A stretch of DNA of 5,355 bases from Lentisphaeria bacterium (GTDB lineage: Bacteria; Verrucomicrobiota; Lentisphaeria; Oligosphaerales; PUNB01): positions 1 through 5,355 of the forward strand of contig SLNM01000084.1 of the NCBI GenBank assembly GCA_007133055.1, written 5' to 3'. Under the pieces are notes generated by a model. That model searched no databases. It saw only the letters and a list, made by a program, of their open reading frames with translations, and was not told the DNA's origin. Position numbers and translations under genes: made by a program. Of the stretch, positions 1 through 5,355 are shown piece by piece (the stretch's first letter is position 1; every line of letters starts with the position of its first letter).

Positions 1-252
1 ATTATCCTGCCGCAGGCTCTCAAACGCTCGGTGCCGCCGCTGGGCAATCAGTTTATTATCGCCCTCAAGGACTCCTCGCTGGCCTCGACCATCGCAGTCA
101 GAGAGCTGCTGCTGCAAACCCGGCAGGTGGGCGCTTCCGAATTCCTGATGATGGAAATGTTGATTATCGCCGCCATCTATTATCTGGCTATGACCACGGC
201 GATGTCCTGGGCGGTCAGAAAGCTCGAACTGAAATTGAGTGTCAGCGATTGA
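1..252 (+). CDS. Amino-acid ABC transporter permease, HisM/GlnP type (3' fragment)
   Basis: Inner-membrane permease subunit of a polar amino-acid importer; only the last 83 residues are present because the gene enters from the left edge. The frame is open from base 1, so a GTG at position 31 is internal. Residues 4-28 of the fragment (starting [16 protein letters not shown]) match the cytoplasmic EAA loop of the HisM/GlnP family, including the conserved PQA and downstream P/G positions; this loop docks onto the ATPase. Residues about 48-70 form a hydrophobic stretch that fits the last transmembrane helix, followed by a short charged tail. The TGA stop lies 8 bp before the ATG of the ATPase gene, so the two are co-transcribed. 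The amino acid transported cannot be told from this fragment. Confidence 0.93.
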   Translation: MILPQALKRSVPPLGNQFIIALKDSSLASTIAVRELLLQTRQVGASEFLMMEMLIIAAIYYLAMTTAMSWAVRKLELKLSVSD

Positions 253-260
253 TTGCGAGC

Positions 261-998
261 ATGGGTAAAAACACCATAATTAAACTTAACCGGATCAACA
301 AGCACTTCGGCGACCTGCATGTCCTCAGGGATGTATCTCTGCAAGTCGAGGAAAACGAAGTGGTGGTGGTCATCGGCGCCAGTGGCTCCGGCAAGAGCAC
401 ACTTTTGCGCTGCATTAACTTCCTGGAAGTGCCCGAGTCAGGAACGGTGACTATCCATGCAGAAAAAGTCACCAGCGCCCGCGGAAAACTTCACCGGGTA
501 AGAAAAAAAGTCGGCATGGTTTTTCAACACTTCAACCTGTTCCCCCACATGACAGTGCTGGGTAACGTAACCGAAGGCCTGCTGCACGTCGAGCATCTGA
601 CCAAATCCAATGCCCGGCAACGCGGACGCGAGATGCTGGACAAGGTCGGACTGGCCGACAAAGCCCAAGTCTACCCGGCAGTCCTCTCCGGCGGTCAGAA
701 GCAGAGAGTGGCGATCGCACGCGCCCTGGCCATGCGACCGGAAGTTATGTTGTTCGACGAACCAACCTCGGCTCTCGACCCCGAACTGGTCGGAGAGGTG
801 CTGCAAGTGATGAAGCAATTGGCGATGGAAGGCATGACGATGCTGGTGGTCAGCCATGAAATGGGATTCGCCAGAGAAGTTGGCGACCGTGTCCTCTTCA
901 TGGACGAGGGCAGAATCGTCGAACAAGGTGCCAGCGAGCAAATCTTCGCCAGACCGAAGCAAAAAAGAACCAGGGAGTTCCTGGATAGAATTCTGTAG
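261..998 (+). CDS. Polar amino-acid ABC transporter ATP-binding protein (GlnQ/HisP family)
   Basis: ATPase that powers the amino-acid importer whose permease ends just upstream. From the ATG at 261 it has 245 residues, normal for the family. All nucleotide-binding elements are intact: Walker [10 protein letters not shown] (39-47), Q-loop Gln in [10 protein letters not shown] (about 89), signature LSGGQ (142-146), Walker B VMLFDE (162-167), D-loop SALD (170-173) and H-loop His in VVSHEMGFA (about 199). The phrases [17 protein letters not shown] and [15 protein letters not shown] are characteristic of the polar amino-acid subfamily. An in-frame TTG at 249 overlaps the permease stop and would add four residues. 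I prefer the ATG because it is the stronger codon and TTG gains no conserved sequence; neither start has a clear Shine-Dalgarno, so re-initiation after the permease is likely. The substrate is not identifiable, so no symbol is given. Confidence 0.95.
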   Translation: MGKNTIIKLNRINKHFGDLHVLRDVSLQVEENEVVVVIGASGSGKSTLLRCINFLEVPESGTVTIHAEKVTSARGKLHRVRKKVGMVFQHFNLFPHMTVLGNVTEGLLHVEHLTKSNARQRGREMLDKVGLADKAQVYPAVLSGGQKQRVAIARALAMRPEVMLFDEPTSALDPELVGEVLQVMKQLAMEGMTMLVVSHEMGFAREVGDRVLFMDEGRIVEQGASEQIFARPKQKRTREFLDRIL

Positions 999-1033
999 GA
1001 AGCCTGGTTCAGGTAAAACAAGGGCAGACAAAG

Positions 1034-2779
1034 ATGAACAAAACAGACTTTTCCTGGCACAAACTCTACGAACTTGCCGTCGAGATCGCCCGCCTGCAAC
1101 CCTGGGAGTTGTTTTACGAGTCGGAAATCTTCGGGGTCGTCGATCCGGCCGGGGAGGAACCGCTGTATGTCTCCATCATGGGCCAGGGAGGCGAGCATCG
1201 GTCGGTGGCATTGTATCAGGGAGACTTCGGCCTGCGTGAATTTTGCTTCCTGAAGGAACGCGAATCAAATCTATTTGAAGATCCTGACGCCAGACAGCTT
1301 ATGCTCAACATGCCGCACTTTCAACTGGAATTCAATAGCAGCTCGGAAATCCATCCCGCCGCCAGAAAATGGCTGAAAAAAAACAACCTGTGGCATCGGA
1401 CCAGGGCGGGCCACCCGATTTTACAGCGCTACGGCCCGCTCCTGCATCCCTGGCTGGCTACCGACACCGAGACCGGAGCACGTATCCTTGCCGCGCTGCA
1501 ACAGGTCAGAGAGGTGGCGGAGGATGCGCGCCTGGGAGGGGAATATCCCGAATTTGACCCGGAAGACGGGGTGACCCCTCTTCTCAGGGGAGAGGATGAA
1601 AACGGAAACCTGATCTGGGAAGAACACGAGTTCAATCTCTTCGATTCCCGGCACCCGAACCTTCCGGCCGATCCCGCCGCCGTCGAACGGCTGCTTCAAC
1701 TGCCGCAAAAAAATGCCAGGCTAGACCTTTACTTCATGGCGGCAAACGAGGCGGTGGAGGAAGGCGGCAAGAATCCCTCGCAGCCTTTTTTCCCGGGTTT
1801 CCTGCTGGGACTTTGCGATCAGGAGGAACCGCCTATGCAGATTGCCATGATGAAAAAACCGCCCGCCAACCTCGACGCGCTCTCCCGGAAACTGGCGGAG
1901 CTGACCGAGGAAATTCTCGATAAGCTTGGCTGGCGGCCAACAACCATTGAAACCTATCCGCATACCCTGGCGGACGCCGTACGCAACCTTCTGGAAAACT
2001 CGCAAATCAAGGTCGAAATGGGCTGTGCGATGCTGCCGGAGGAAATTGAGGAATCGTTCCCCGCCAGACCGTACGCCTGTTTCACCGACCGGGCACTTGA
2101 ACAGGAAGACGTTTTCGAGGAGGCCCGAAGCGAACTGATGATGGCACTCGAGCACTATAAAAAATGGAAGAAGGTGGTTAACCGCCTCGGAAAACAGTAT
2201 CAACTCGGTGAAGGACAGTTCATTATGCTCCTGGAACTGGTGCAATGCTTCTTGTCCAGCGCCTGCTCCCTGTCCAGCCAACAACAGACCATCGAAGTGG
2301 AGGACATCCCATGGCTGATTCATCATTGGATGTTTGAAGAGATTATCGAAAAGCGTGCGCTGCCGGCCGATTTCACCCGGAAAGTACCGGAAATGTTCAC
2401 ACAATTGCTCCTAAACCTGGACAGCGCCGGCAAACTGGCCGACGGTGCAGCCATGGCACGGCAGGTGCAGGCCAATGCCGAAAGGTTCTTGCGGGAATTT
2501 TCCGATAAAATATTATGGACGGAAACCAAAAAAGAAATTATGAAGATGGCCGATCAGGGACTGCTTGACCTCGAGGATAGAAGGGAGGTGCTCAATGAAA
2601 GCGTTCGCATCGAGGCGGAACAGCAGGAAAGCGAATTCGACGACGACGAGGATTGGGACGAGGATTGGTGGGAGGAGAACAACGATGCAGCCCACACCCG
2701 CGACACCTCCGAAAAAATCGGGCGCAATCAGCCATGCCCATGCGGCAGCGGTAAAAAGTTCAAGCGATGTTGCGGATAG
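1034..2779 (+). CDS. Large SEC-C zinc-knuckle protein of unknown function
   Basis: A 581-residue soluble protein with no signal peptide or membrane segment. The last 20 residues (562-581, IGRNQPCPCGSGKKFKRCCG) are a textbook SEC-C motif with the C-x-C-x8-C-C zinc ligands (C568, C570, C579, C580), the knuckle first known from the C-terminus of SecA. The N-terminal region (about 7-70), with LYELA, QPWELF, YVSIMGQGGEH and YQGDFGLREF, resembles from memory the DUF7309-type domain that often occurs with SEC-C; residues about 225-350 may be a DUF6930-type domain. Both domain names are tentative. Residues about 360-525 look largely alpha-helical. Residues 529-550 are an extremely acidic, Trp-containing linker (DDDEDWDEDWWEE) just before the basic knuckle. 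An AAGGGC sequence about 9 nt upstream supports the ATG at 1034. It starts 35 bp after the ATPase stop, so it may share that transcript, but its role is unknown. SEC-C alone suggests binding to a protein or nucleic-acid partner. Confidence 0.88.
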   Translation: MNKTDFSWHKLYELAVEIARLQPWELFYESEIFGVVDPAGEEPLYVSIMGQGGEHRSVALYQGDFGLREFCFLKERESNLFEDPDARQLMLNMPHFQLEFNSSSEIHPAARKWLKKNNLWHRTRAGHPILQRYGPLLHPWLATDTETGARILAALQQVREVAEDARLGGEYPEFDPEDGVTPLLRGEDENGNLIWEEHEFNLFDSRHPNLPADPAAVERLLQLPQKNARLDLYFMAANEAVEEGGKNPSQPFFPGFLLGLCDQEEPPMQIAMMKKPPANLDALSRKLAELTEEILDKLGWRPTTIETYPHTLADAVRNLLENSQIKVEMGCAMLPEEIEESFPARPYACFTDRALEQEDVFEEARSELMMALEHYKKWKKVVNRLGKQYQLGEGQFIMLLELVQCFLSSACSLSSQQQTIEVEDIPWLIHHWMFEEIIEKRALPADFTRKVPEMFTQLLLNLDSAGKLADGAAMARQVQANAERFLREFSDKILWTETKKEIMKMADQGLLDLEDRREVLNESVRIEAEQQESEFDDDEDWDEDWWEENNDAAHTRDTSEKIGRNQPCPCGSGKKFKRCCG

Positions 2780-2787
2780 CAGAGAAT

Positions 2788-2858
2788 TGCGAAATGTGCG
2801 AATCGAGCCAAACGTAGGTCGACTATCCGAGTCGACCAACCTCGATTCGCGTGGGCGA
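2788..2858 (+). repeat. 71-bp direct repeat, copy 1
   Basis: Every base is identical to 2874-2944, with a period of 86 bp. It holds an outer 10-bp stem (gcgaatcgag at 2798-2807 with ctcgattcgc at 2841-2850) and an inner hairpin (ggtcgact at 2817-2824, loop atccg, agtcgacc at 2830-2837). The inner stem extends to 2814-2840 with one mismatch. The whole copy could form a cruciform in DNA or a long stem-loop in RNA. Confidence 0.95.
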
Positions 2859-2873
2859 GACGCATTCGCACCC

Positions 2874-2944
2874 TGCGAAATGTGCGAATCGAGCCAAACG
2901 TAGGTCGACTATCCGAGTCGACCAACCTCGATTCGCGTGGGCGA
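2874..2944 (+). repeat. 71-bp direct repeat, copy 2
   Basis: This is a perfect second copy of 2788-2858. It has the same nested stems at 2884-2893 with 2927-2936 (outer) and 2903-2910 with 2916-2923 (inner). Downstream of it the core 21-mer (2900-2920) recurs in inverted orientation at 2942-2962, so copy 2 can choose between its own hairpin and a longer one with that arm. Confidence 0.95.
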
Positions 2945-2962
2945 CTCGGATAGTCGACCTAC
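2900..2962. repeat. 21-bp perfect inverted repeat (arms 2900-2920 and 2942-2962)
   Basis: The left arm begins gtaggtcgac and ends gagtcg. The right arm is its exact reverse complement, separated by 21 nt. The left arm also occurs at 2814-2834 in copy 1, so the right arm can pair with either copy. No U-run follows the stem (aaaattaac follows), so it is not a canonical intrinsic terminator, although a structure this stable in the transcript could pause polymerase or protect RNA ends. Confidence 0.9.
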
Positions 2963-3017
2963 AAAATTAACATTTCGCAATTCTCTACAACCCGGATAAC
3001 CCAAGGAGACATAAACA

Positions 3018-4235
3018 ATGAAACCGGACAACCATCCTTTCCAGGCCAGAAAAATCAGTGACTGCGTCTACTGGGTCGGGGCGGTCGATTGGACCCTGCC
3101 GGAATTTCACGGCTACCGCACGGAGCGCGGTACCACATACAACGCCTTCCTGGTGATGGCCGATAAGATTACCCTGGTCGATACGGTTAAAGCACCGTTC
3201 GCCAAAGAGATGATGTCACGTATCGCATCGGTGATCAGCCCCGACAAAATTGACTTCATCGTTTCCAACCACGCCGAGATGGACCATTCCGGCGCCCTGC
3301 CGGAAGTAGTCGGGCAGATCAGGCCAAGCCAGATTTTCGCCTCGGCTAACGGAGTCAAAGCCCTCAACCTCCACTTCCAACAGGACTGGCCGCTGACCCC
3401 GGTGAAAACCGGCGACTCGATCAACCTCGGCAACGGCAGCCTGAGCTTCGTCGAAACTAGAATGATCCACTGGCCGGACAGCATGGTCAGCTTTTTCGAC
3501 CGGGACGGTATCCTCTTCTCCCAGGACGCCTTCGGCATGCACCTGGCCACCAGTCAGCTGTTCGCAGATCAAAACGACCGGCCAACCATGCAGTGGCAGG
3601 CCGAAAAATACTATGCCAATATCGTAATGCCATACAGCCCGATGGTCGAAAAAACACTCGCCGTCCTGGAACAGAAAAAACTGCCAATCCAAATGATCGC
3701 ACCCGACCACGGCCCGATGTGGAGGACAGCCCGGGACATCGAATGGATTCTCGGAATGTACCGGCGCTTTGTCGCCCAACCCCGAACCCGACAGGTGGTG
3801 GTGGCCTTCGATACTATGTGGCAAAGCTCGCAAACCATGGCCGGAGCGATCGCCGAAGGAGTCAGCCGCGGCGGCGGACTGCCCAGAGTGTTCCGCCTGA
3901 ACAACGACCATCGCAGCGACATCGCCACCGAAATCATGAACAGTGGCGCGGTGATCTTCGGCTCGCCAACCCTTAACAGCTCAGTATATCCAACCCTGGC
4001 AGACCTTATGACCTACATCAAAGGGCTGCAACCAAAAACTCGGACGGGAGCACTCTTCGGATCGTACGGGTGGAACCAGAAAGGCAGGGAGGAACTCCAG
4101 GAAATGGCCGCCAAACTCGGGCTGGAACTGGTCGATGAACCGCTGTTCGTACGCTATGTGCCAACCGAAGAAGACCTGAGGCATTGCGTGGAACTGGGCG
4201 AAAAAGTAGCAGGGAGTTTGCCGAAAAATGAATAA
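3018..4235 (+). CDS. A-type flavo-diiron protein (FprA/ROO family O2 or NO reductase)
   Basis: Cytoplasmic enzyme that reduces O2 to water and/or NO to N2O with electrons passed through FMN, protecting anaerobes and microaerophiles. It has 405 residues, the standard size of the two-domain core. The N-terminal metallo-beta-lactamase-like domain (about 10-255) keeps every diiron ligand expected for the family: H85, E87, D89 and H90 in NHAEMDHSG, H151 in HWPDSM, D170 in SQDAFGMH and H231 in PDHGPMWR. The flavodoxin-like domain (about 258-400) shows the FMN loops TMWQSSQTMA (266-275), GSPTLNSSVYP (315-325) and GSYGWN (348-353). No rubredoxin or flavin-reductase domain is fused, so an external donor such as rubredoxin is presumed; none is in the window. 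AAGGAG at 3003-3008, 9 nt before the ATG, fixes the start. The 3' end overlaps pcm by 8 bp. O2 versus NO preference cannot be read from sequence. An F420H2 oxidase is the less likely alternative, being known mainly from methanogens. Confidence 0.96.
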   Translation: MKPDNHPFQARKISDCVYWVGAVDWTLPEFHGYRTERGTTYNAFLVMADKITLVDTVKAPFAKEMMSRIASVISPDKIDFIVSNHAEMDHSGALPEVVGQIRPSQIFASANGVKALNLHFQQDWPLTPVKTGDSINLGNGSLSFVETRMIHWPDSMVSFFDRDGILFSQDAFGMHLATSQLFADQNDRPTMQWQAEKYYANIVMPYSPMVEKTLAVLEQKKLPIQMIAPDHGPMWRTARDIEWILGMYRRFVAQPRTRQVVVAFDTMWQSSQTMAGAIAEGVSRGGGLPRVFRLNNDHRSDIATEIMNSGAVIFGSPTLNSSVYPTLADLMTYIKGLQPKTRTGALFGSYGWNQKGREELQEMAAKLGLELVDEPLFVRYVPTEEDLRHCVELGEKVAGSLPKNE

Positions 4236-4908
4236 TCAAGCCGAACAAAATGACCGTCAAGCCAGGGAAAAACAACTGCGCGAAAAAATGGTGCGCGAAC
4301 AATTGCAGCGCCGGGGAATCGATGACCCGAGACTGCTGCAAACCTTTCGCTCCGTACCCAGACAATGGTTCTGCACACCGGAAACTCCGCTCGAACAAGC
4401 ATACATGGACCATGCCATGCCCATCGAGCAGGGCCAGACTATCTCACAGCCATACATGGTCGCCAGAATGACGCAGTTGCTGCAACTGGACGGCTCCGAA
4501 AAAGTCCTGGAAATCGGCACCGGAAGCGGATACCAGGCCGCCATTCTCGGCAATCTGGCGGCCGAAGTGCATTCGGTGGAAAGACTGCACGCTTTGGCTG
4601 AACAAGCAAAAAAAGCTTTGCGCAAGACCGGACTGGACAACATCCATATCCATGTCGGCGACGGCACGCTGGGATGGCCCGACGAAGCACCCTACAACGC
4701 GATTGTTGTTACCGCCGCCGCCCCCGACATCCCGTCATCGCTGCTCAAACAACTGGCCGAGGGCGGACGCATGATCGCCCCGGTCGGCAGCCAGGGCGTG
4801 CAGCGCCTGGCGCTGGTCACCCGCAAAGGTGATGGTTTCCAGAAACAATGGCACGAAAACTGCATCTTCGTACCCCTGCTCGGAGAACAGGGTTGGCCGG
4901 AGCCGTAG
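4228..4908 (+). CDS. pcm: Protein-L-isoaspartate O-methyltransferase
   Basis: Cytosolic repair enzyme that methylates L-isoaspartyl residues (from damaged Asn/Asp) with S-adenosylmethionine, starting their return to normal aspartate. It has 226 residues, near the usual size, with a charged N-terminal extension of about 15 residues. Family motifs appear in order: MVREQLQRRGI (21-31), substrate-side GQTISQPYMVARM (69-81), SAM-binding motif I VLEIGTGSGYQAAIL (93-107), acidic VERL (117-120), GDGTLGWPDEAPYNAI (144-159), TAAAPDIP (162-169), GGRMIAPVG (179-187) and the C-terminal FVPLLGEQGW (214-223). The ATG overlaps the flavo-diiron gene by 8 bp, with an AGGGAG (4211-4216) 11 nt upstream inside that gene, so translational coupling is expected. 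The common bacterial partner genes surE and rpoS/nlpD are not adjacent. A 12-bp tandem duplication spans the stop codon. Confidence 0.96.
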   Translation: MNNQAEQNDRQAREKQLREKMVREQLQRRGIDDPRLLQTFRSVPRQWFCTPETPLEQAYMDHAMPIEQGQTISQPYMVARMTQLLQLDGSEKVLEIGTGSGYQAAILGNLAAEVHSVERLHALAEQAKKALRKTGLDNIHIHVGDGTLGWPDEAPYNAIVVTAAAPDIPSSLLKQLAEGGRMIAPVGSQGVQRLALVTRKGDGFQKQWHENCIFVPLLGEQGWPEP

Positions 4909-4925
4909 TCGTCGCCGTAGTCGTC
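4902..4925 (+). repeat. 12-bp tandem duplication across the pcm stop codon
   Basis: Two exact copies of gccgtagtcgtc lie end to end (4902-4913, 4914-4925). The TAG stop of pcm (4906-4908) sits in the first copy. The second repeats the stop triplet 12 bases later, in the same frame, giving a back-up stop. The unit is loosely similar to the ccgctatcgtcg units further along the same gap. Confidence 0.9.
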
Positions 4926-4947
4926 AATTGGTTTTCTTAGGAATGGG

Positions 4948-5028
4948 TTGGCGATAGCGGGCGACGATAGCGGATTACGAGTATATAGCGCCCCAATCGT
5001 CCACCGCTCTCGTCGACCGCTATCGTCG
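4948..5028. repeat. Inverted cluster of 13-bp units, potential stem-loop
   Basis: The left arm has two related units, ttggcgatagcgg (4948-4960) and gcgacgatagcgg (4961-4973). The right arm has two tandem units in the opposite orientation, accgctctcgtcg (5003-5015) and accgctatcgtcg (5016-5028), differing at one base. A 12-bp perfect inverted repeat (4962-4973 with 5017-5028) leaves a 43-nt loop. No U-tract follows, so this is not a classical terminator. No coding potential was found across 4909-5195. Confidence 0.8.
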
Positions 5029-5130
5029 GCCGGACAAAAGACACCGGAATGTGTCTAAAAACACCAGGAAGGCAGGAAAAATTAGGGCGAAAGATCAGGG
5101 GCCGGAAATCGTCCGCCGCTCTCGTCGACC
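4995..5130 (+). repeat. 24-bp near-perfect direct repeat (4995-5018 and 5107-5130)
   Basis: The two copies begin aatcgtcc and end ctcgtcgacc; they differ only at the ninth base (A in the first, G in the second) and lie 112 bp apart. The first copy overlaps the right arm of the 13-bp unit cluster, so the second is a solitary fragment of that family. The DNA between (about 5040-5106) shows no gene and no other clear structure. Confidence 0.85.
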
Positions 5131-5156
5131 CGGAGTCATGAAGACACGGAGTCATG
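5131..5156 (+). repeat. 10-bp direct repeat, period 16 bp
   Basis: cggagtcatg occurs at 5131-5140 and again at 5147-5156, separated by aagaca. It directly abuts the second copy of the 24-bp repeat. It is short and its meaning is unclear; it may be a simple slippage product. Confidence 0.7.
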
Positions 5157-5195
5157 GAGGCAAATTTGCCGTTCGATTATAAGGAATCATCACCG

Positions 5196-5355
5196 ATGAA
5201 TATCAAAGTAAAGTACATGGGGCTGGAACTGGAACACCCGATCATCATCGGCGCCGGACCTTTGACCAGGAACGCAGAAGCGGTTTCCCGATGTGCGGAG
5301 GCCGGCGCTTCGGCAGTGGTACTGCCCTCGCTGTTCGAGGAGCAGATCAGCCGGG
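5196..5355 (+). CDS. Dihydroorotate dehydrogenase-like protein (5' fragment)
   Basis: First 53 residues of a gene leaving the right edge. The start MNIKVKYMGLELEHPIIIGA, then AEAGASAVVLPSLFEEQI, matches from memory the dihydroorotate dehydrogenase-like flavoprotein family (TIM-barrel, class 1 DHOD relatives): a Y-x-G-L-x-L-x-x-P-I opening beta-strand, a small Gly-rich turn (GAGPLT, 19-24) and the highly characteristic LFEEQI (46-51). Members of this family are often annotated as DHOD without being the pyrimidine-pathway enzyme. With the catalytic and FMN residues beyond the edge, the true substrate is unknown and pyrD should not be assumed. AAGGAA at 5181-5186, 9 nt before the ATG, supports the start. 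It is 287 bp from pcm across a repeat-rich gap, so it is probably a separate transcription unit. Confidence 0.85.
   Translation, partial: MNIKVKYMGLELEHPIIIGAGPLTRNAEAVSRCAEAGASAVVLPSLFEEQISR

Larger units (their letters stand above)
2781..2986. repeat. 206-bp compound palindromic repeat with 16-bp terminal inverted repeats
   Basis: It fills nearly all of the gap between the SEC-C gene and the flavo-diiron gene, beginning one base after the TAG stop. The ends are perfect 16-bp inverted repeats (agagaattgcgaaatg at 2781-2796; its reverse complement at 2971-2986). Inside are two identical 71-bp copies (2788-2858 and 2874-2944), each able to fold into a hairpin, and a third, inverted copy of the hairpin core at 2942-2962. 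The two units are joined by a 15-bp spacer that contains cattcgca, which nearly mirrors the tgcgaaatg opening each copy. No target-site duplication is visible next to the ends and no protein is encoded. The form resembles a non-autonomous interspersed element (MITE or REP/BIME-like). Whether it is dispersed in the genome cannot be told from one locus. Confidence 0.85.

Noticed and set aside
1003..1013. Small hairpin cctg-gtt-cagg after the ATPase stop as a terminator
   Set aside because: The stem is only 4 bp and no T-run follows. The next gene begins 35 bp after the stop, more consistent with read-through.
438..1198. Long minus-strand open frames opposite the ATPase gene
   Set aside because: They lie antisense to a complete, motif-perfect ATPase and show no family features. 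Such shadows are common in GC-rich DNA.
2513..2925. Two minus-strand open frames sharing an identical N-terminus (starting MVDSDSRPTF)
   Set aside because: The shared start is a by-product of translating the 71-bp direct repeat. One frame then runs antisense through the SEC-C gene, and neither has a recognisable domain.
2781..2986. Possible CRISPR array in the intergenic repeats
   Set aside because: There are only two full 71-bp repeats, too long for a CRISPR repeat, with one 15-bp spacer that itself partly mirrors the repeat. No cas gene is present.
3216..3911. 231-codon minus-strand open frame opposite the flavo-diiron gene
   Set aside because: It is fully antisense to a gene with all catalytic residues intact. 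Its composition looks random and no domain is evident.
4937..5155. 72-codon minus-strand open frame in the gap after pcm
   Set aside because: It is made largely of the short repeats, has no recognisable motif and no convincing ribosome-binding site.
5166..5182. Promoter-like ttgccg and tataag before the DHOD-like gene
   Set aside because: The two elements are only about 5 bp apart, far below the roughly 17 bp needed for a sigma-70 promoter.

Overview
The window carries five protein genes, all on the + strand, with two at the window edges incomplete, and two repeat-filled intergenic gaps. By eye the DNA is moderately GC-rich. The gene content (a polar amino-acid ABC importer, an A-type flavo-diiron protein, a dihydroorotate dehydrogenase-like TIM barrel, a SEC-C zinc-knuckle protein) would suit an anaerobic or microaerophilic Gram-negative bacterium such as a Desulfuromonadales-like Desulfobacterota. 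That assignment is inference from gene content; nothing here proves a taxon.

Layout. Bases 1-252 are the C-terminus of an amino-acid ABC transporter permease. It is followed almost without a gap by its ATPase (261-998, GlnQ/HisP type). A 581-residue protein (1034-2779) follows 35 bp later. It has an N-terminal region of a poorly characterised family, a very acidic segment and a terminal SEC-C zinc knuckle. A 206-bp compound repeat (2781-2986) begins one base after its stop codon. Next comes a flavo-diiron protein (3018-4235) with an intact diiron site and a flavodoxin domain, whose last 8 bp overlap the start of protein-L-isoaspartate O-methyltransferase (4228-4908). Bases 4909-5195 hold no gene but are dense in short direct and inverted repeats. 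At 5196 a dihydroorotate dehydrogenase-like protein starts and runs off the window.

How the genes work together. Permease and ATPase form one importer operon. The SEC-C protein is close enough to be read from the same transcript, but no functional link is visible. The flavo-diiron protein (O2 and/or NO reduction) and Pcm (repair of damaged aspartyl residues) are probably translationally coupled, which suggests a small stress-tolerance unit. The two repeat regions separate three transcriptional neighbourhoods.

I do not see a convincing new defence, mobile or RNA-guided system. The most unusual material is the nested palindromic repeat at 2781-2986 and the mosaic of 13-bp units at 4948-5130.
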